64,000 nucleotides of DNA from Haloferax sulfurifontis ATCC BAA-897 (GTDB taxonomy: Archaea; Halobacteriota; Halobacteria; Halobacteriales; Haloferacaceae), in assembly GCF_000337835.1 (NCBI RefSeq), contig NZ_AOLM01000019.1:114945-178944 (forward strand), written 5' to 3'. Shown piece by piece: positions 26,050-35,900 of this stretch; the first letter of the stretch is position 1, and every line of letters begins with the position of its first letter. Position numbers and translations under genes: made by a program. The notes beneath the pieces are model-generated. The model saw only the letters and a program-made list of their open reading frames with translations. It searched no databases and had not been told where the DNA came from.

Positions 26050-26793
26050 TATCGACTTCACTCGGTGGGCGGGCTTGAACGTGGCGAATGAATCAACGGA
26101 CGGCGAGCGGATAACGAACGGACGGCGACGGGTCGCTTGGCCGCCCTGCTTAGATTCTATATCGCGTTATGAGATTTATGAGGATGAAATAGAGGGTGAA
26201 ATCGACGGTCGGACGGCGATTCCACCGACGCGAGTCGAACGAGAGAGGCGCTCGCCTCGCTCAGTTACCACTCAACTCCCGTCGAGTCGGCGTCGGTTTG
26301 GTCGTCTCGTCGGGGTGGTGCGCCTGTGACCGATGGGACAGTCCGGTCTCGCACGCGAATCGTGAACGCTTCGTCACCCGGTGTCTCAGTCATCGAGTTC
26401 GTCGGTTCCACGAACATAGAACACAGCGACCACATCCGAATCCCAACCGCCGACGTTCGAGGGCGACGACGGAGGCGATTCGTCCAGCACCGACACCCAT
26501 CGCTGGAATCGACCGCGTGGAACCCCGTCATGGTTCGGAACTCCGGGGTTCGAGGCTGGAAGACGGTATCGCGGTCGGAATCGAACGTCGTTTTCTGTCT
26601 CTCACTCTGTCGGCGAATCCGGTAGACCGGACAGACAACTAACGTCGAGTCACGAACGCGGTTCCGCGAACGGCGCGTCAGAACGCTGGGAAAAGCTGGT
26701 TTCGCGGGGTACTCGGAGCGACTCACACACCGACCACGACAGTTCTCGGTCGGTTCGACAGTCAATAAATCAATTACGGCGATATGAAATCAG
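26050..26793. other. 744-bp low-GC gap with no convincing gene
   Basis: Between the DHQ synthase start and the ogt stop the base composition falls below that of the flanks, with AT-rich patches at 26150-26190 (TCTATATC, GATTTATGAGGATG) and 26760-26790 (CAATAAATCAATTACGG). Open frames of up to 166 codons exist on both strands, but the products are basic or neutral, not acidic as haloarchaeal proteins are, and show no domain. The 26150 patch may be the DHQ synthase promoter. It could be a decayed mobile element or an RNA locus; neither can be shown. Confidence 0.5.
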
Positions 26794-27204
26794 TCAAAAC
26801 GCGTCCAGCCCCGTCTGGGTCGCGCCGCGCTCGTGGTCGAGAAGCGCGCGTTTCAGGTCGACGCCGCCGGCCGCGGAGAAGCCGCCGAGGGAGTCCGCGC
26901 CGACGACGCGGTGGCACGGGACGACGAGCGGGACCGGATTGTGCCCGCAGGCCTGTCCGACGGCGACCGCGTGGCTGTCGAGTTCGGCCGCGACCTCGCC
27001 GTAGGTTCGCGTCTCGCCGTACGGAATCGACGCCATGACGCGCATCACGTCGCCGGTAAAGGAGTCGGGAAACCGCACGTCCACGTCGAACTCGCGGCGC
27101 TCGCCGTCTTCGTACTCGGCGAGTTGTGTTCGGAGCGAGTCGGCAGAACACCCGACGAGCCGTTCGTCCACGTCGACCGCGAACCCCCACATCGTGACGC
27201 GCAT
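26794..27204 (-). CDS. ogt: methylated-DNA-protein cysteine methyltransferase
   Basis: 136 residues. The C-terminal MGMT domain is intact: IPYGETRTYGEVA, then the arginine-finger helix region, then PVPLVVPCHRVVG with the acceptor Cys at residue 97, and GGFSAAGGVDLKRALLDHE. It removes O6-alkyl groups from guanine in a suicide reaction. The N-terminal domain is very short (about 45 residues), shorter than in E. coli Ogt. It lies 96 bp after the ADH synthase gene on the same strand and may be read with the trp operon. Confidence 0.9.
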   Translation of the reverse strand: MRVTMWGFAVDVDERLVGCSADSLRTQLAEYEDGERREFDVDVRFPDSFTGDVMRVMASIPYGETRTYGEVAAELDSHAVAVGQACGHNPVPLVVPCHRVVGADSLGGFSAAGGVDLKRALLDHERGATQTGLDAF

Positions 27205-27300
27205 ACTCGGGGTTCGCGCTCGGCGGGTATCTATCTGTAGGCTGGGACTGTCGAAGGAAGCAGAAAGGGCGTCGGAACGCCGCGGGTCGCGTTAGTCGCG

Positions 27301-28101
27301 TTACGCCTCGATGCCGAGCCCGGCGCGTTCGAGCGCCGCATCGACGTCGGCGTCGTCGTGGATGACGGCGCTGACGGCGCGGGTGATGGCCTCGGGGTTC
27401 TCGTGCTGGAAGATGGAGCGACCCATGGAGACGCCGGCCGCGCCGGCGTCCATCGTGCCGCGGACCATCTCGACCGTCTCGCGGTCGGTGCCGCGACTGC
27501 CGCCGGCGATGACGACCGGCAGGCGCGTGGCCTCGACGACGCGGCCGAAGGACTCCGCGTCGCCGCTGTAGGCCGTCTTCACCACGTCGGCACCGACTTC
27601 CTCGGCGAGGCGGACGGCGTGGGCGAGCGCCTCGGGGTCCTGTTCGTCGATGCCGGGGCCGCGGGCGTAGGACATCGCGAGGACGGGCACGCCGAAGTCG
27701 GCGGCGCGGGAACAGAGGTCGGCGAGTTGCGTCATCTGGTCGGGCTCGTAGTCCGAGCCGACGTTGATGTGGAAGGAGACGGCGTCGGCACCGACGCGGA
27801 GGGCGTCTTCGACGGTGCCGGTGAGTCGCTTGTCGTTTTCGTCCGGGCCGATGACCGTCGAGCCGTTTACGTGGACGATGTAGCCCTTGCCGTTCTTGTT
27901 CGGGTGGACGCGCGGCGCGGTGCCCTTGTGCGTGAGGACGGCGTCGGCGCCGCCGCGCGTGATGCCGTCGATGGTGGATTCGATGTCGACGAGGCCCGTG
28001 ACCGGGCCGAGGGTGATGCCGTGGTCCATCGGGACGATGAGGTATCGCCCGTCTGTGGAGATGCGTTCGAGTCGTGCGGAGAGTCCGATGTCGGTGTTCA
28101 T
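27301..28101 (-). CDS. fba2: ADH synthase (class I aldolase family)
   Basis: 266 residues. Class I FBP-aldolase/DeoC-type TIM barrel: LIVPMDHGITLGPVTGL at the start, DAVLTHKGTAPR, and VVKTAYSGDAESFGRVVEATRLPVVIAGG with the Schiff-base Lys in VVKTAY. In archaea without DAHP synthase this family makes 2-amino-3,7-dideoxy-D-threo-hept-6-ulosonate from aspartate semialdehyde and a 6-deoxy-ketohexose phosphate, feeding DHQ synthase II. The trp operon context and the DHQ synthase gene downstream favour this role over glycolytic aldolase. It follows trpA by 24 bp. Confidence 0.9.
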   Translation of the reverse strand: MNTDIGLSARLERISTDGRYLIVPMDHGITLGPVTGLVDIESTIDGITRGGADAVLTHKGTAPRVHPNKNGKGYIVHVNGSTVIGPDENDKRLTGTVEDALRVGADAVSFHINVGSDYEPDQMTQLADLCSRAADFGVPVLAMSYARGPGIDEQDPEALAHAVRLAEEVGADVVKTAYSGDAESFGRVVEATRLPVVIAGGSRGTDRETVEMVRGTMDAGAAGVSMGRSIFQHENPEAITRAVSAVIHDDADVDAALERAGLGIEA

Positions 28102-28125
28102 GTATGAGAAAGGGTGGCAGAGTGG

Positions 28126-28958
28126 TTATGTGCGTTCCGGATGCGGTGGGCGTTGCGACGCGCCGGCCACCGCGCCGTCTTTCAGCTCGCGGGCGAGCGT
28201 TTCGAGGCGGTCGGCGACCGTTTCGGCGTCGTCGCCGTTCTCGTGGCCCTCGGCGACGATGTCCACGAGCGCGCTCCCGACGATGATGCCGTCGGCACCG
28301 CTGGCGACGATGCGCTCGGCGTGGTCGCCGCTACTGATGCCGAAGCCGACCGCCTTGGGCACGTCGTAGTCGGCGAGTCGTTCGAGCGACGAGCCGGTCT
28401 GGTCGGAGACGCTCGACTGCGCGCCCGTCGTGCCGAGGCGCGCCTGCACGTAGACGTAGCCCGAGACCCGTTCCATGATGCGGTCGAGGCGCTCGCCGCG
28501 GGTCGTCGGCGCGACGATGAACACGAGGTCGAGACCGAACTCGTCGCAGGCCTCGCGCAGTGGGTCGGCCTCTTCTGCCGGCAGGTCGGGGACGACGAAG
28601 CCCTCGATGCCGACCTCGGCGGCCTTCTCGACGAACGGCCGCGGACCGGGTTCATCGCCGTAGCGGTAGATGAGGTTGTAGTAGGTCATACAGACCAGCG
28701 GCACCGACACGTCGAGGTCCTCGACGAACTCGAAGAAGCGCGTCGGCGTCATGCCGCCTTCGAGCGACCGAACCACCGCGTTCTGGATGGTCGGCCCCTC
28801 GGCGATGGGCTCCGAGAACGGAAGCCCGAGTTCGATGACGTCCGCGCCGCCGCGTTCGAGCGCCTCGACGTATTTCAGCGAGGACTCGTAGTCGGGGTCG
28901 CCGGCGGCGAGGTAGGGGACGAACGCCGGGCCGTCGGCGAAGGCGTCTTCGAGCGACA

Positions 28959-28959
<1 letters not shown>
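28126..28959 (-). CDS. trpA: tryptophan synthase alpha chain
   Basis: 277 residues. It cleaves indole-3-glycerol phosphate to indole and G3P, passing indole to TrpB. The active-site loop reads [18 protein letters not shown]: the catalytic Glu (residue 43 here) is present, but the Asp equivalents of Salmonella Asp56 and Asp60 are both Glu (50 and 54). FIVAPTT and the phosphate-binding GFGISS and GIIVGSALV segments are normal. Its ATG overlaps the trpB stop by one base (TGATG), so translation is probably coupled. Confidence 0.95.
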
Positions 28960-30223
<1,264 letters not shown>

Positions 30224-30227
<4 letters not shown>

Positions 30228-30979
30228 TGTGTGAGTGTCTCCGTGTTCCGTCGTACGTCGCCGTCCATGATGGCCGTCCCGACGAGGAGGGCGTCGGCAC
30301 CGGCCTCGCGCATCCGCGTCGCGTCGTCGACCGTCTTCACGCCGCTTTCGGCCACGAGGAGCACGTCCTCGGGCGCTTCCGGCGCGAGTTCCTCGAACGT
30401 GCCGAGGTCGACTTCGAGTTTCCCGAGGTCGCGGTTGTTGATGCCGACGATGTCGGCTCCGGCCGCGAGCGCCGCCGTGAGTTCCTCGCGCGTGTGGACC
30501 TCCACGAGCGGCTGGAAGCCGCGGTCGCGGGCCGCCTCGACGAGGTCCGGGAGGCCCTCGCCGACGAACCGCGCGATGAGGAGCACGAGGTCAGATTCGA
30601 CGACGTCCAGTTGGGCCTCGTGCATGATGAAGTCCTTGCGGAGCACGGGCACGTCGACGGCCTCGCGGATGCGCCGAAGCGACTCGGCGGAGCCGCCGAA
30701 GTGCTCGGGTTCGGTGAGCACCGACAGCGCCGTCGCGCCGCCGGCGACCATCTCGCGGGCCAGTTCGACCGGGTCGTCCTCGCGGACGCCCTCGGTCGTC
30801 GGACTCGTGGGCTTCACCTCGGCGATGACGGGAACCCGCCCCGCGGCCTCCGTCTCGGCCACGGCCTCGGGGAACGACCGCGCGTCGACCGACACGCGCG
30901 TCTCCCCGCCGGGTCGCTCCCGCGCGGCCTCCAGGATGGCGCGCACGTCGGGAGCTAATCCGTCTCCACTAGCGTTCAT
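30224..30979 (-). CDS. trpC: indole-3-glycerol-phosphate synthase
   Basis: 251 residues, single-function TrpC. TIM barrel with [15 protein letters not shown] (catalytic Lys), [38 protein letters not shown] and [13 protein letters not shown], the standard IGPS signature segments. It is the first gene of the trp unit, with a leaderless promoter that overlaps two TGTACA palindromes. The other trp genes (D, E, F, G) are not in this window, so the pathway is split, as in H. volcanii. Codons 3-4 contain one of the rare CTAG sites. Confidence 0.96.
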
Positions 30980-30982
30980 TGA

Positions 30983-31012
30983 TGTACACTAACGCACGTA
31001 TCTGTACATAAG
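30983..31012 (-). promoter_or_regulatory. trpC promoter with two TGTACA operators
   Basis: The palindrome TGTACA occurs at 30983-30988 and 31003-31008, exactly 20 bp apart, so both face the same side of the helix. On the minus strand the distal copy merges with a TTATGTA element about 25-30 bp before the trpC ATG, and the proximal copy lies just before the expected start of transcription. TGTACA is the TRP-box bound by the repressor TrpY in Methanothermobacter. A similar tryptophan-responsive control here is an inference from the match. Confidence 0.55.
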
Positions 31013-31158
31013 ACTTGCGTCGGCGGGGACACTCACCGTCTCTCGCGCGCTCGCGTTCGTGGGCGAGCGCGCGACCAGCGAACTCGAACCGAACGCGGTC
31101 GGCCGACCCCCACACCGTCGCCGGAAGGGTCAAGCGTCCGGCGACGGGAGCCGAACGT

Positions 31159-31614
31159 ATGCCCGTCTCGGGAATCTACGCGCGCGAATCGTCGACGCTC
31201 GGCCGCCCCGTTCAGGTCGGCGTGGTCAGCGGGAAGGTCATCGACGTCTCGTTTCCGGACTCGCTCCCGGCGGACGCCGAGTCCGACCACGAACACCTCG
31301 ACGCCGTGTTGGCCGCCATCGACCGGGGCGAGACGGACCTCTCGTCGGTCCCCATCGGCCTGACCGTCCCGACCGACCAGCGGAGCGTGCTGGAGTCGCT
31401 TCGGAACGTCCCGCGGGGCGACACGGTCGACGTGGCGCTCCTCGTCCGCATGGCCGGCCTCGACCCCGAGGGCGACGACTCGGAGCGCGTCGTCCGCGAG
31501 GCGCTCGCGGCGAACCCGGTCCCGGTCGTCGTCCCCGACCACCGGGTGAAAGACGGCCCGAGCGCCGCCCCCGACGACGTGGTCGAGGCGCTCCGGAAGT
31601 CCGAAGGAATCTAA
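31159..31614 (+). CDS. alkyltransferase-like protein, Cys replaced by Asp
   Basis: 151 residues. The C-terminal half follows the MGMT fold: RNVPRGDTVDVALLVRMAG, an SERVVREALAANP helix at the arginine-finger place, then PVPVVVPDHRV. In active enzymes this last motif is P-C-H-R-V; here the acceptor Cys is Asp127. Alkyltransferase-like proteins lacking the Cys usually have Trp or Ala; they bind alkylated guanine and signal to excision repair. The N-terminal 75 residues are unlike Ogt. A true ogt with Cys is 4 kb away. Divergent from trpC. Confidence 0.8.
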   Translation: MPVSGIYARESSTLGRPVQVGVVSGKVIDVSFPDSLPADAESDHEHLDAVLAAIDRGETDLSSVPIGLTVPTDQRSVLESLRNVPRGDTVDVALLVRMAGLDPEGDDSERVVREALAANPVPVVVPDHRVKDGPSAAPDDVVEALRKSEGI

Positions 31615-31638
31615 ATCTATAATTCTGCGGCCCTCCCC

Positions 31639-31977
31639 TCAGAACGGCATCGCGTCGGTCTCGCGGCGGAGCGCGAGGTAGCCGAGCAGGCCGCCGAGGA
31701 GGAACAGCGTGCTGGCGAGTCCGACCGACTGGACGCCGGTCGCGAGCTCGGCGAACTGCGAGAGCCCCGCGAGGACGAAGCCGCCGCCGGCGACGTACTT
31801 GAGTCGGCTGTCGACCGGAATCCGGAGCGTGACGACGCCGAGGAGAACCGCCGTCAGCCCGAAGGCGGCGTCGGCGGCGAGTCGAAGCGTCGGGTTCCCC
31901 GTGGCGAACGCCGCGACGACGAGCGCCAGATAGCCGATGAGCCCCGCCTGCGTCAACTGCCGCGTGTCGATGTCCAT
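31639..31977 (-). CDS. small multi-pass membrane protein
   Basis: 112 residues from the ATG at 31977. Four hydrophobic segments fill the length (LIGYLALVVAAFATG; AAFGLTAVLLGVVTL; YVAGGGFVLAGLSQFAELA; LASTLFLLGGLLGYLAL). It has no charged catalytic motif and no recognisable family. It is convergent with the alkyltransferase-like gene, with 24 bp between their stops, and lies downstream of the CPBP protease gene on the same strand. Confidence 0.65.
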   Translation of the reverse strand: MDIDTRQLTQAGLIGYLALVVAAFATGNPTLRLAADAAFGLTAVLLGVVTLRIPVDSRLKYVAGGGFVLAGLSQFAELATGVQSVGLASTLFLLGGLLGYLALRRETDAMPF

Positions 31978-32079
31978 ACCGGCTACGCGTGATGCGGACA
32001 CTTGAACGCATCCCCGCGCCGCGGCCGCGACGGCGAGCGATTCGGCGGTCGTCGCCGACGCCGACGTGGTGAGCCGCCG

Positions 32080-33093
32080 CTACCAGCCGAACAGCTCGTG
32101 GCCCGCAAACTCCAGCGCGTTCACGAGGTAGTGGGCGACGACCACGACCAACAGGCTCCCGGTGAGGACGAACGCCGCCGCAAGGACGAACCCGAGGAGG
32201 CCGGTGACGACGATGCCGAGTCGACCCTGCGCGCCGTGGCCCGCGCCGAAGGCGGCCGACGACACGGCCGCCATGAGCCACGGCGACACGTCGAAGCCGG
32301 CGGCGACCGCTCCCACGAGCGCGCCCCGGAACAACAGCTCTTCGAAGCCGGCGATGAGGGGAAGCGCGACCGCGAACAGGAACACCCAGCCCGCGGCGGT
32401 CCGCGGCGTCAGCGACTCGCGGACCGCCTCGTCGGGCGCGATGCCGAACCGCTCGCTGACCGTCGAACCGACTCGGTTGGCCCCGTAGAGCGCGATGCCG
32501 AGTCCGACGCCGAGAGCGAGCTTCGCCGGGAGGTCGGTGACGGAGAAGCCGAGCGCCGCGGCCGGCACGCCGGCGTACCACGCGCCGAGGCCGAGAAAGC
32601 CGCCGAGGAACGCCTGCGAGAGCGCGACGTTGGCGAGAAGGAGATGCGGCGGGAGGTCGGCGGCGGACGCGGAGCGCTCCGAGACGGCCGAGACGGGAGC
32701 CGCGGTGACGCCGGGGGGTTCCCGGTCCGAGTCGGGTTCGGAACCGGCCGTCACGTCGGACTCGGCGTCGGCCGCGCCGTCGCCCCCAGCGAGCGTCGGC
32801 GGCTCGGGTCGCGGCGACGCGTCGGTCGAATCGACCGAGAAGGAGGCCAGCGAGACGGTGTCGGGGTCGGCTGGTTCGTGCGTTTCGTCCGGTTCGGCGG
32901 GGGTAGAAACGGGGTCGTCCGGCGAACCGACTCGGGCGTTTTGGGCGGGGCCGGACTCAGAGTCGTGGGGAGCCGCGGGCGCGTCGGAGCCGGTCCCCTC
33001 AGCGTGCGGGACGCCGCGAGAAAAGTGCGCGAGAGAGAGTAAGACGGCGAGGACGAGGCCGGTGAAGCCCGCGAACGCCGCCCAGTCGGTCAT
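32080..33093 (-). CDS. CPBP-family intramembrane protease beside lonB
   Basis: 337 residues. One N-terminal membrane segment is followed by about 110 residues of disordered, acidic Ser/Pro/Glu-rich sequence, then a CPBP/Abi core with EELLFRG, FGAGH and HYLVN, so all the metal and catalytic residues are present. The gene begins 6 bp after the lonB stop on the same strand, which makes a lonB-abi operon; a linked abi gene is also known in H. volcanii. A joint role in membrane protein turnover is inferred from the linkage. The long acidic loop is unusual for the family. Confidence 0.85.
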   Translation of the reverse strand: MTDWAAFAGFTGLVLAVLLSLAHFSRGVPHAEGTGSDAPAAPHDSESGPAQNARVGSPDDPVSTPAEPDETHEPADPDTVSLASFSVDSTDASPRPEPPTLAGGDGAADAESDVTAGSEPDSDREPPGVTAAPVSAVSERSASAADLPPHLLLANVALSQAFLGGFLGLGAWYAGVPAAALGFSVTDLPAKLALGVGLGIALYGANRVGSTVSERFGIAPDEAVRESLTPRTAAGWVFLFAVALPLIAGFEELLFRGALVGAVAAGFDVSPWLMAAVSSAAFGAGHGAQGRLGIVVTGLLGFVLAAAFVLTGSLLVVVVAHYLVNALEFAGHELFGW

Positions 33094-33099
33094 CCGGCG

Positions 33100-35184
33100 T
33101 TACTGCGGGCTGGGGCTGGAGGGCCCTTTGACGCCCTGTCCCTTGTTGAGGGCGGAGCCGGTGATGCTCTTGAGGCGGTCCACGAGCGAGTCCTTCTCGG
33201 GTTCGCCTTCGAGGGCGACGTCGAGGACTTCGCTGATGTGCGAGACGGGGATGATGTCGACCATCTCCTTGTACTCGTCTTCGATCATCACGTCCTGCTC
33301 GTTGGCGGCGGGGATGATGACCGTCGAACAGCCGGCCTTCGCGGCGGCCTCGATCTTGTGGGTGACGCCGCCGACCGGGAGCACGTCGCCGCGCACCGAC
33401 AGCGAGCCGGTCATGGCGACCGACTGGTCGATGGGGATGTCCTCCAGCGCGGAGATGACGGCGGTGGCGACCGTGATGGACGCGGAGTCGCCGTCGACGC
33501 CCTGCTGGCCGGTCTGGACGAACTGCACGTGCACGTCCATCTCCGAGAGGTCCTGGTTGGAGAACTTCTTGATGATGGCCGAGACGTTCTGGACGGACTC
33601 TTCGGCCATCTCCTTGAGCTGGCCGGTCGCGATGACCTGACCGGGGCCCTGCGAGGGCGTGACTTCGGCCATCACGGGGAGCATGATACCGGAGTCCTCG
33701 CCCATGACGGCGAGGCCGTTGACGCGGCCGGTGACGAAGCCGTCGTTGACCGACAGCTCGTAGTCCTTGCGGCGCTCGATGTACTGGTCCGCGATCTGCT
33801 GTTCGATGGAGCGCGCGCGGCGCTTGGCCTGGAGCACGTGGTCGCGGGTGGTCAGCTCGGCGTTCTCGCCGCGGGCGATGTCGCCGGCGACGCGGACGAG
33901 ACCGCCGAGGTTACGGAATTCGAGGGTGAGGTGGCCCTTGCGACCGGCGCGGCGGCGGGCTTCGAGGATGAGCTCCTCGACCGCCTCCTCGGTGAAGTGC
34001 GGGAGCCGCCCGTCGTTGGTGACCTCCTGGGCCACGAAGCGCGCGTACTTGCGGCGCATCTCGGGGGTGTCCTGGATGGTGTCGTCCATGTACACCTCGT
34101 ACCCGTAGCCCTTGATACGGGAGCGGAGCGCGGGGTGCATGTTCTCCATCGCGTCGAGGTTCCCGGCGGCGATCATGATGAAGTCCGTCGGGACGGGCTC
34201 GGTCTGGACCATCGCGCCCGAGGAGCGCTCGGACTGGCCCGTGATGGAGAATTCGCCCTCCTGGATGGCCGTCATCAGGTGCTGTTGACTGCGCACGTCG
34301 AGGGTGTTGATCTCGTCGATGAACAGGACGCCCTTGTTCGACTTGTGAATCGCGCCGGGTTCGACGCGGTCGTGGCTGGGCGTCTCCATGCCGCCGGACT
34401 GGAACGGGTCGTGGCGGACGTCGCCGAGGAGCGCGCCCGCGTGAGCGCCCGTCGCGTCCTGGAACGGCGCGGACTTCTGGTCGGCGTTGTTCACGATGAG
34501 GTTCGGAATCATCGCGTCACTGCCGCGCGAGCCGTAGCGGAACGCGAGATAGATGATACCCGCGGCGAGGATGCCGAGCAGGACCTGCTGGGCGATGATG
34601 AGCGAGTAGCCCAGCACGACCGCGATGATGATCCACATGAGGAACGAGCGCATCTGGTTGCGCTTGCGTGCCTCTTCTTTGTGCGCCTCGACGATCTGGT
34701 CACCTTTGCCCGCGGGGACCGTGCGGACCTTGGGGCGATTGCCGTCGTCGGGGTTGTGGTAGACGAGCACGTCCTGGAGCTCCTCGCGGGGGAGAAGCTC
34801 GGACATCGCCTTGGCGAGCATCGACTTCCCCGTCCCCGGGGAGCCGATCATCATGACGTGGCGGCGCTGTTTGGCCGCCTTCATGATGACGTCGCGGGCG
34901 TGCTCCTGTCCGATAACCTGGTCGACGAGGCGGTCCGGGACGGGAATCTCGTCGGTCGTCTCTATCTTGAGACCACCGAGGAGGTCGTCTTCGTCCACGT
35001 TCTCGGCCACGTCGGCGTCGATTTCGACATCGCTCCCGAGGTCGTCGATCGTCTTCTTGTCGACCTCTTCGGCCTCGTCGTGCTGGAGCGACCCCCCGTC
35101 GTCGATGCCCTCTTCCGAGGGCGCGTCGTCGGGTGAATCCTCCCGCTCGTGGAGGCTGTCGTCGGTGTTCGTATCGTTACTCAT
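33100..35184 (-). CDS. lonB: membrane-bound ATP-dependent protease LonB
   Basis: 694 residues from the ATG at 35184; the frame runs to 35355, but those residues are basic and cover the promoter. An acidic tail of about 70 residues precedes the AAA+ domain: Walker A GSPGTGKS (114-121), then two membrane segments (about 181-218) inserted as in archaeal LonB, then Walker B (LFIDEIN). The C-terminal protease domain has the Ser/Lys dyad: Ser about 567 in DGDSAS and Lys about 610 in THKIEAA, 43 apart as in E. coli Lon. Essential in H. volcanii, where it controls carotenoid synthesis and lipid-related proteins. Confidence 0.97.
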   Translation of the reverse strand: MSNDTNTDDSLHEREDSPDDAPSEEGIDDGGSLQHDEAEEVDKKTIDDLGSDVEIDADVAENVDEDDLLGGLKIETTDEIPVPDRLVDQVIGQEHARDVIMKAAKQRRHVMMIGSPGTGKSMLAKAMSELLPREELQDVLVYHNPDDGNRPKVRTVPAGKGDQIVEAHKEEARKRNQMRSFLMWIIIAVVLGYSLIIAQQVLLGILAAGIIYLAFRYGSRGSDAMIPNLIVNNADQKSAPFQDATGAHAGALLGDVRHDPFQSGGMETPSHDRVEPGAIHKSNKGVLFIDEINTLDVRSQQHLMTAIQEGEFSITGQSERSSGAMVQTEPVPTDFIMIAAGNLDAMENMHPALRSRIKGYGYEVYMDDTIQDTPEMRRKYARFVAQEVTNDGRLPHFTEEAVEELILEARRRAGRKGHLTLEFRNLGGLVRVAGDIARGENAELTTRDHVLQAKRRARSIEQQIADQYIERRKDYELSVNDGFVTGRVNGLAVMGEDSGIMLPVMAEVTPSQGPGQVIATGQLKEMAEESVQNVSAIIKKFSNQDLSEMDVHVQFVQTGQQGVDGDSASITVATAVISALEDIPIDQSVAMTGSLSVRGDVLPVGGVTHKIEAAAKAGCSTVIIPAANEQDVMIEDEYKEMVDIIPVSHISEVLDVALEGEPEKDSLVDRLKSITGSALNKGQGVKGPSSPSPQ

Positions 35185-35223
35185 AGAACTGTCGTCGCTA
35201 CTTCTAACGTAGGCCCTGCGACT

Positions 35224-35231
35224 GATATACT
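35224..35231 (-). promoter_or_regulatory. lonB TATA element
   Basis: AGTATATC on the minus strand lies about 40-47 bp before the lonB ATG, implying a leader of roughly 15 nt. Position supports the start at 35184. Confidence 0.45.
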
Positions 35232-35320
35232 TTCTCCCCGGTTTCATCCGGCGTACCTTGCCGTAACCTCGCGTTTCGACCGCCCTACCACCAGAATACC
35301 GGAGTTCTCCCAACTCGGCG

Positions 35321-35330
35321 TATTTATAAG
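35321..35330 (+). promoter_or_regulatory. nadM TATA element
   Basis: TATTTATAAG, a strong archaeal TATA box, is 24-33 bp before the nadM ATG at 35354. The transcript would be leaderless. It faces away from the lonB promoter about 90 bp to the left. Confidence 0.6.
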
Positions 35331-35353
35331 TAATCCGGACTAACGGCCGACGC

Positions 35354-35899
35354 ATGCGGGGGTTCTACATCGGCCGCTTTCAGCCGTACCACAACGGCCA
35401 CCACCGAATGGTCGAAGAGATTGCCACCGAAGTCGACGAACTCGTCCTCGGTATCGGGTCCGCGGGCGACTCGCACTCGCCGCGGAACCCCTTCACCGCG
35501 GGCGAGCGAATCATGATGGTCAACAAGGCCGTCTCCGACTTCGACATCACGACCTACGCGGTCCCCATCGAGGACCTCGACCGCAACTCGGTGTGGGTCA
35601 GTCACGTCCAGTCGATGTCCCCCGCGTTCGAGGTGGCGTACTCCAACAACCCGCTCGTCATCCAGCTGTTCAAGGAGGCGGGCGTCGAGGTCCACCAGTC
35701 GCCCATGTTCAACCGCGAGGTGCTCGAGGGCACGGAGGTCCGCCAGCGCATGATAGAAGACCGCGACTGGGAGTCGCTCGTCCCCGACGAGGTGGCCGAC
35801 GTGGTCCGCGAAATCGACGGCATCGAGCGCCTCCAGCGCGTCACGGCCACCGACGGGTCGGAGCGCGTCGCCGACGACGAGGACCCCAACCCCTGTTGA
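35354..35899 (+). CDS. nadM: nicotinamide-nucleotide adenylyltransferase
   Basis: 181 residues. It joins NMN and ATP to form NAD. The archaeal NadM family pattern is clear: GRFQPYHNGHH with the (H/T)xGH nucleotidyl-transfer motif near the N-terminus, GIGSAGDSHSPRNPFTAGERIMM, and the second phosphate motif in EGTEVRQRMIEDRDWESLVP. The acidic tail of 20 residues is dispensable in appearance. First gene of a three-gene operon with the SAM hydrolase-family gene (1 bp gap) and a membrane protein gene. Confidence 0.95.
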   Translation: MRGFYIGRFQPYHNGHHRMVEEIATEVDELVLGIGSAGDSHSPRNPFTAGERIMMVNKAVSDFDITTYAVPIEDLDRNSVWVSHVQSMSPAFEVAYSNNPLVIQLFKEAGVEVHQSPMFNREVLEGTEVRQRMIEDRDWESLVPDEVADVVREIDGIERLQRVTATDGSERVADDEDPNPC

Positions 35900-35900
35900 G

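Noticed and set aside
26540..26562. A GGGGTTCGAGGCT stretch resembling a tRNA T-arm
   Set aside because: No matching acceptor, D-arm or anticodon stem could be folded around it.
26265..26765. 166-codon minus-strand and other open frames in the low-GC gap
   Set aside because: Not acidic, no domain, and similar length frames on both strands, so coding is unlikely.
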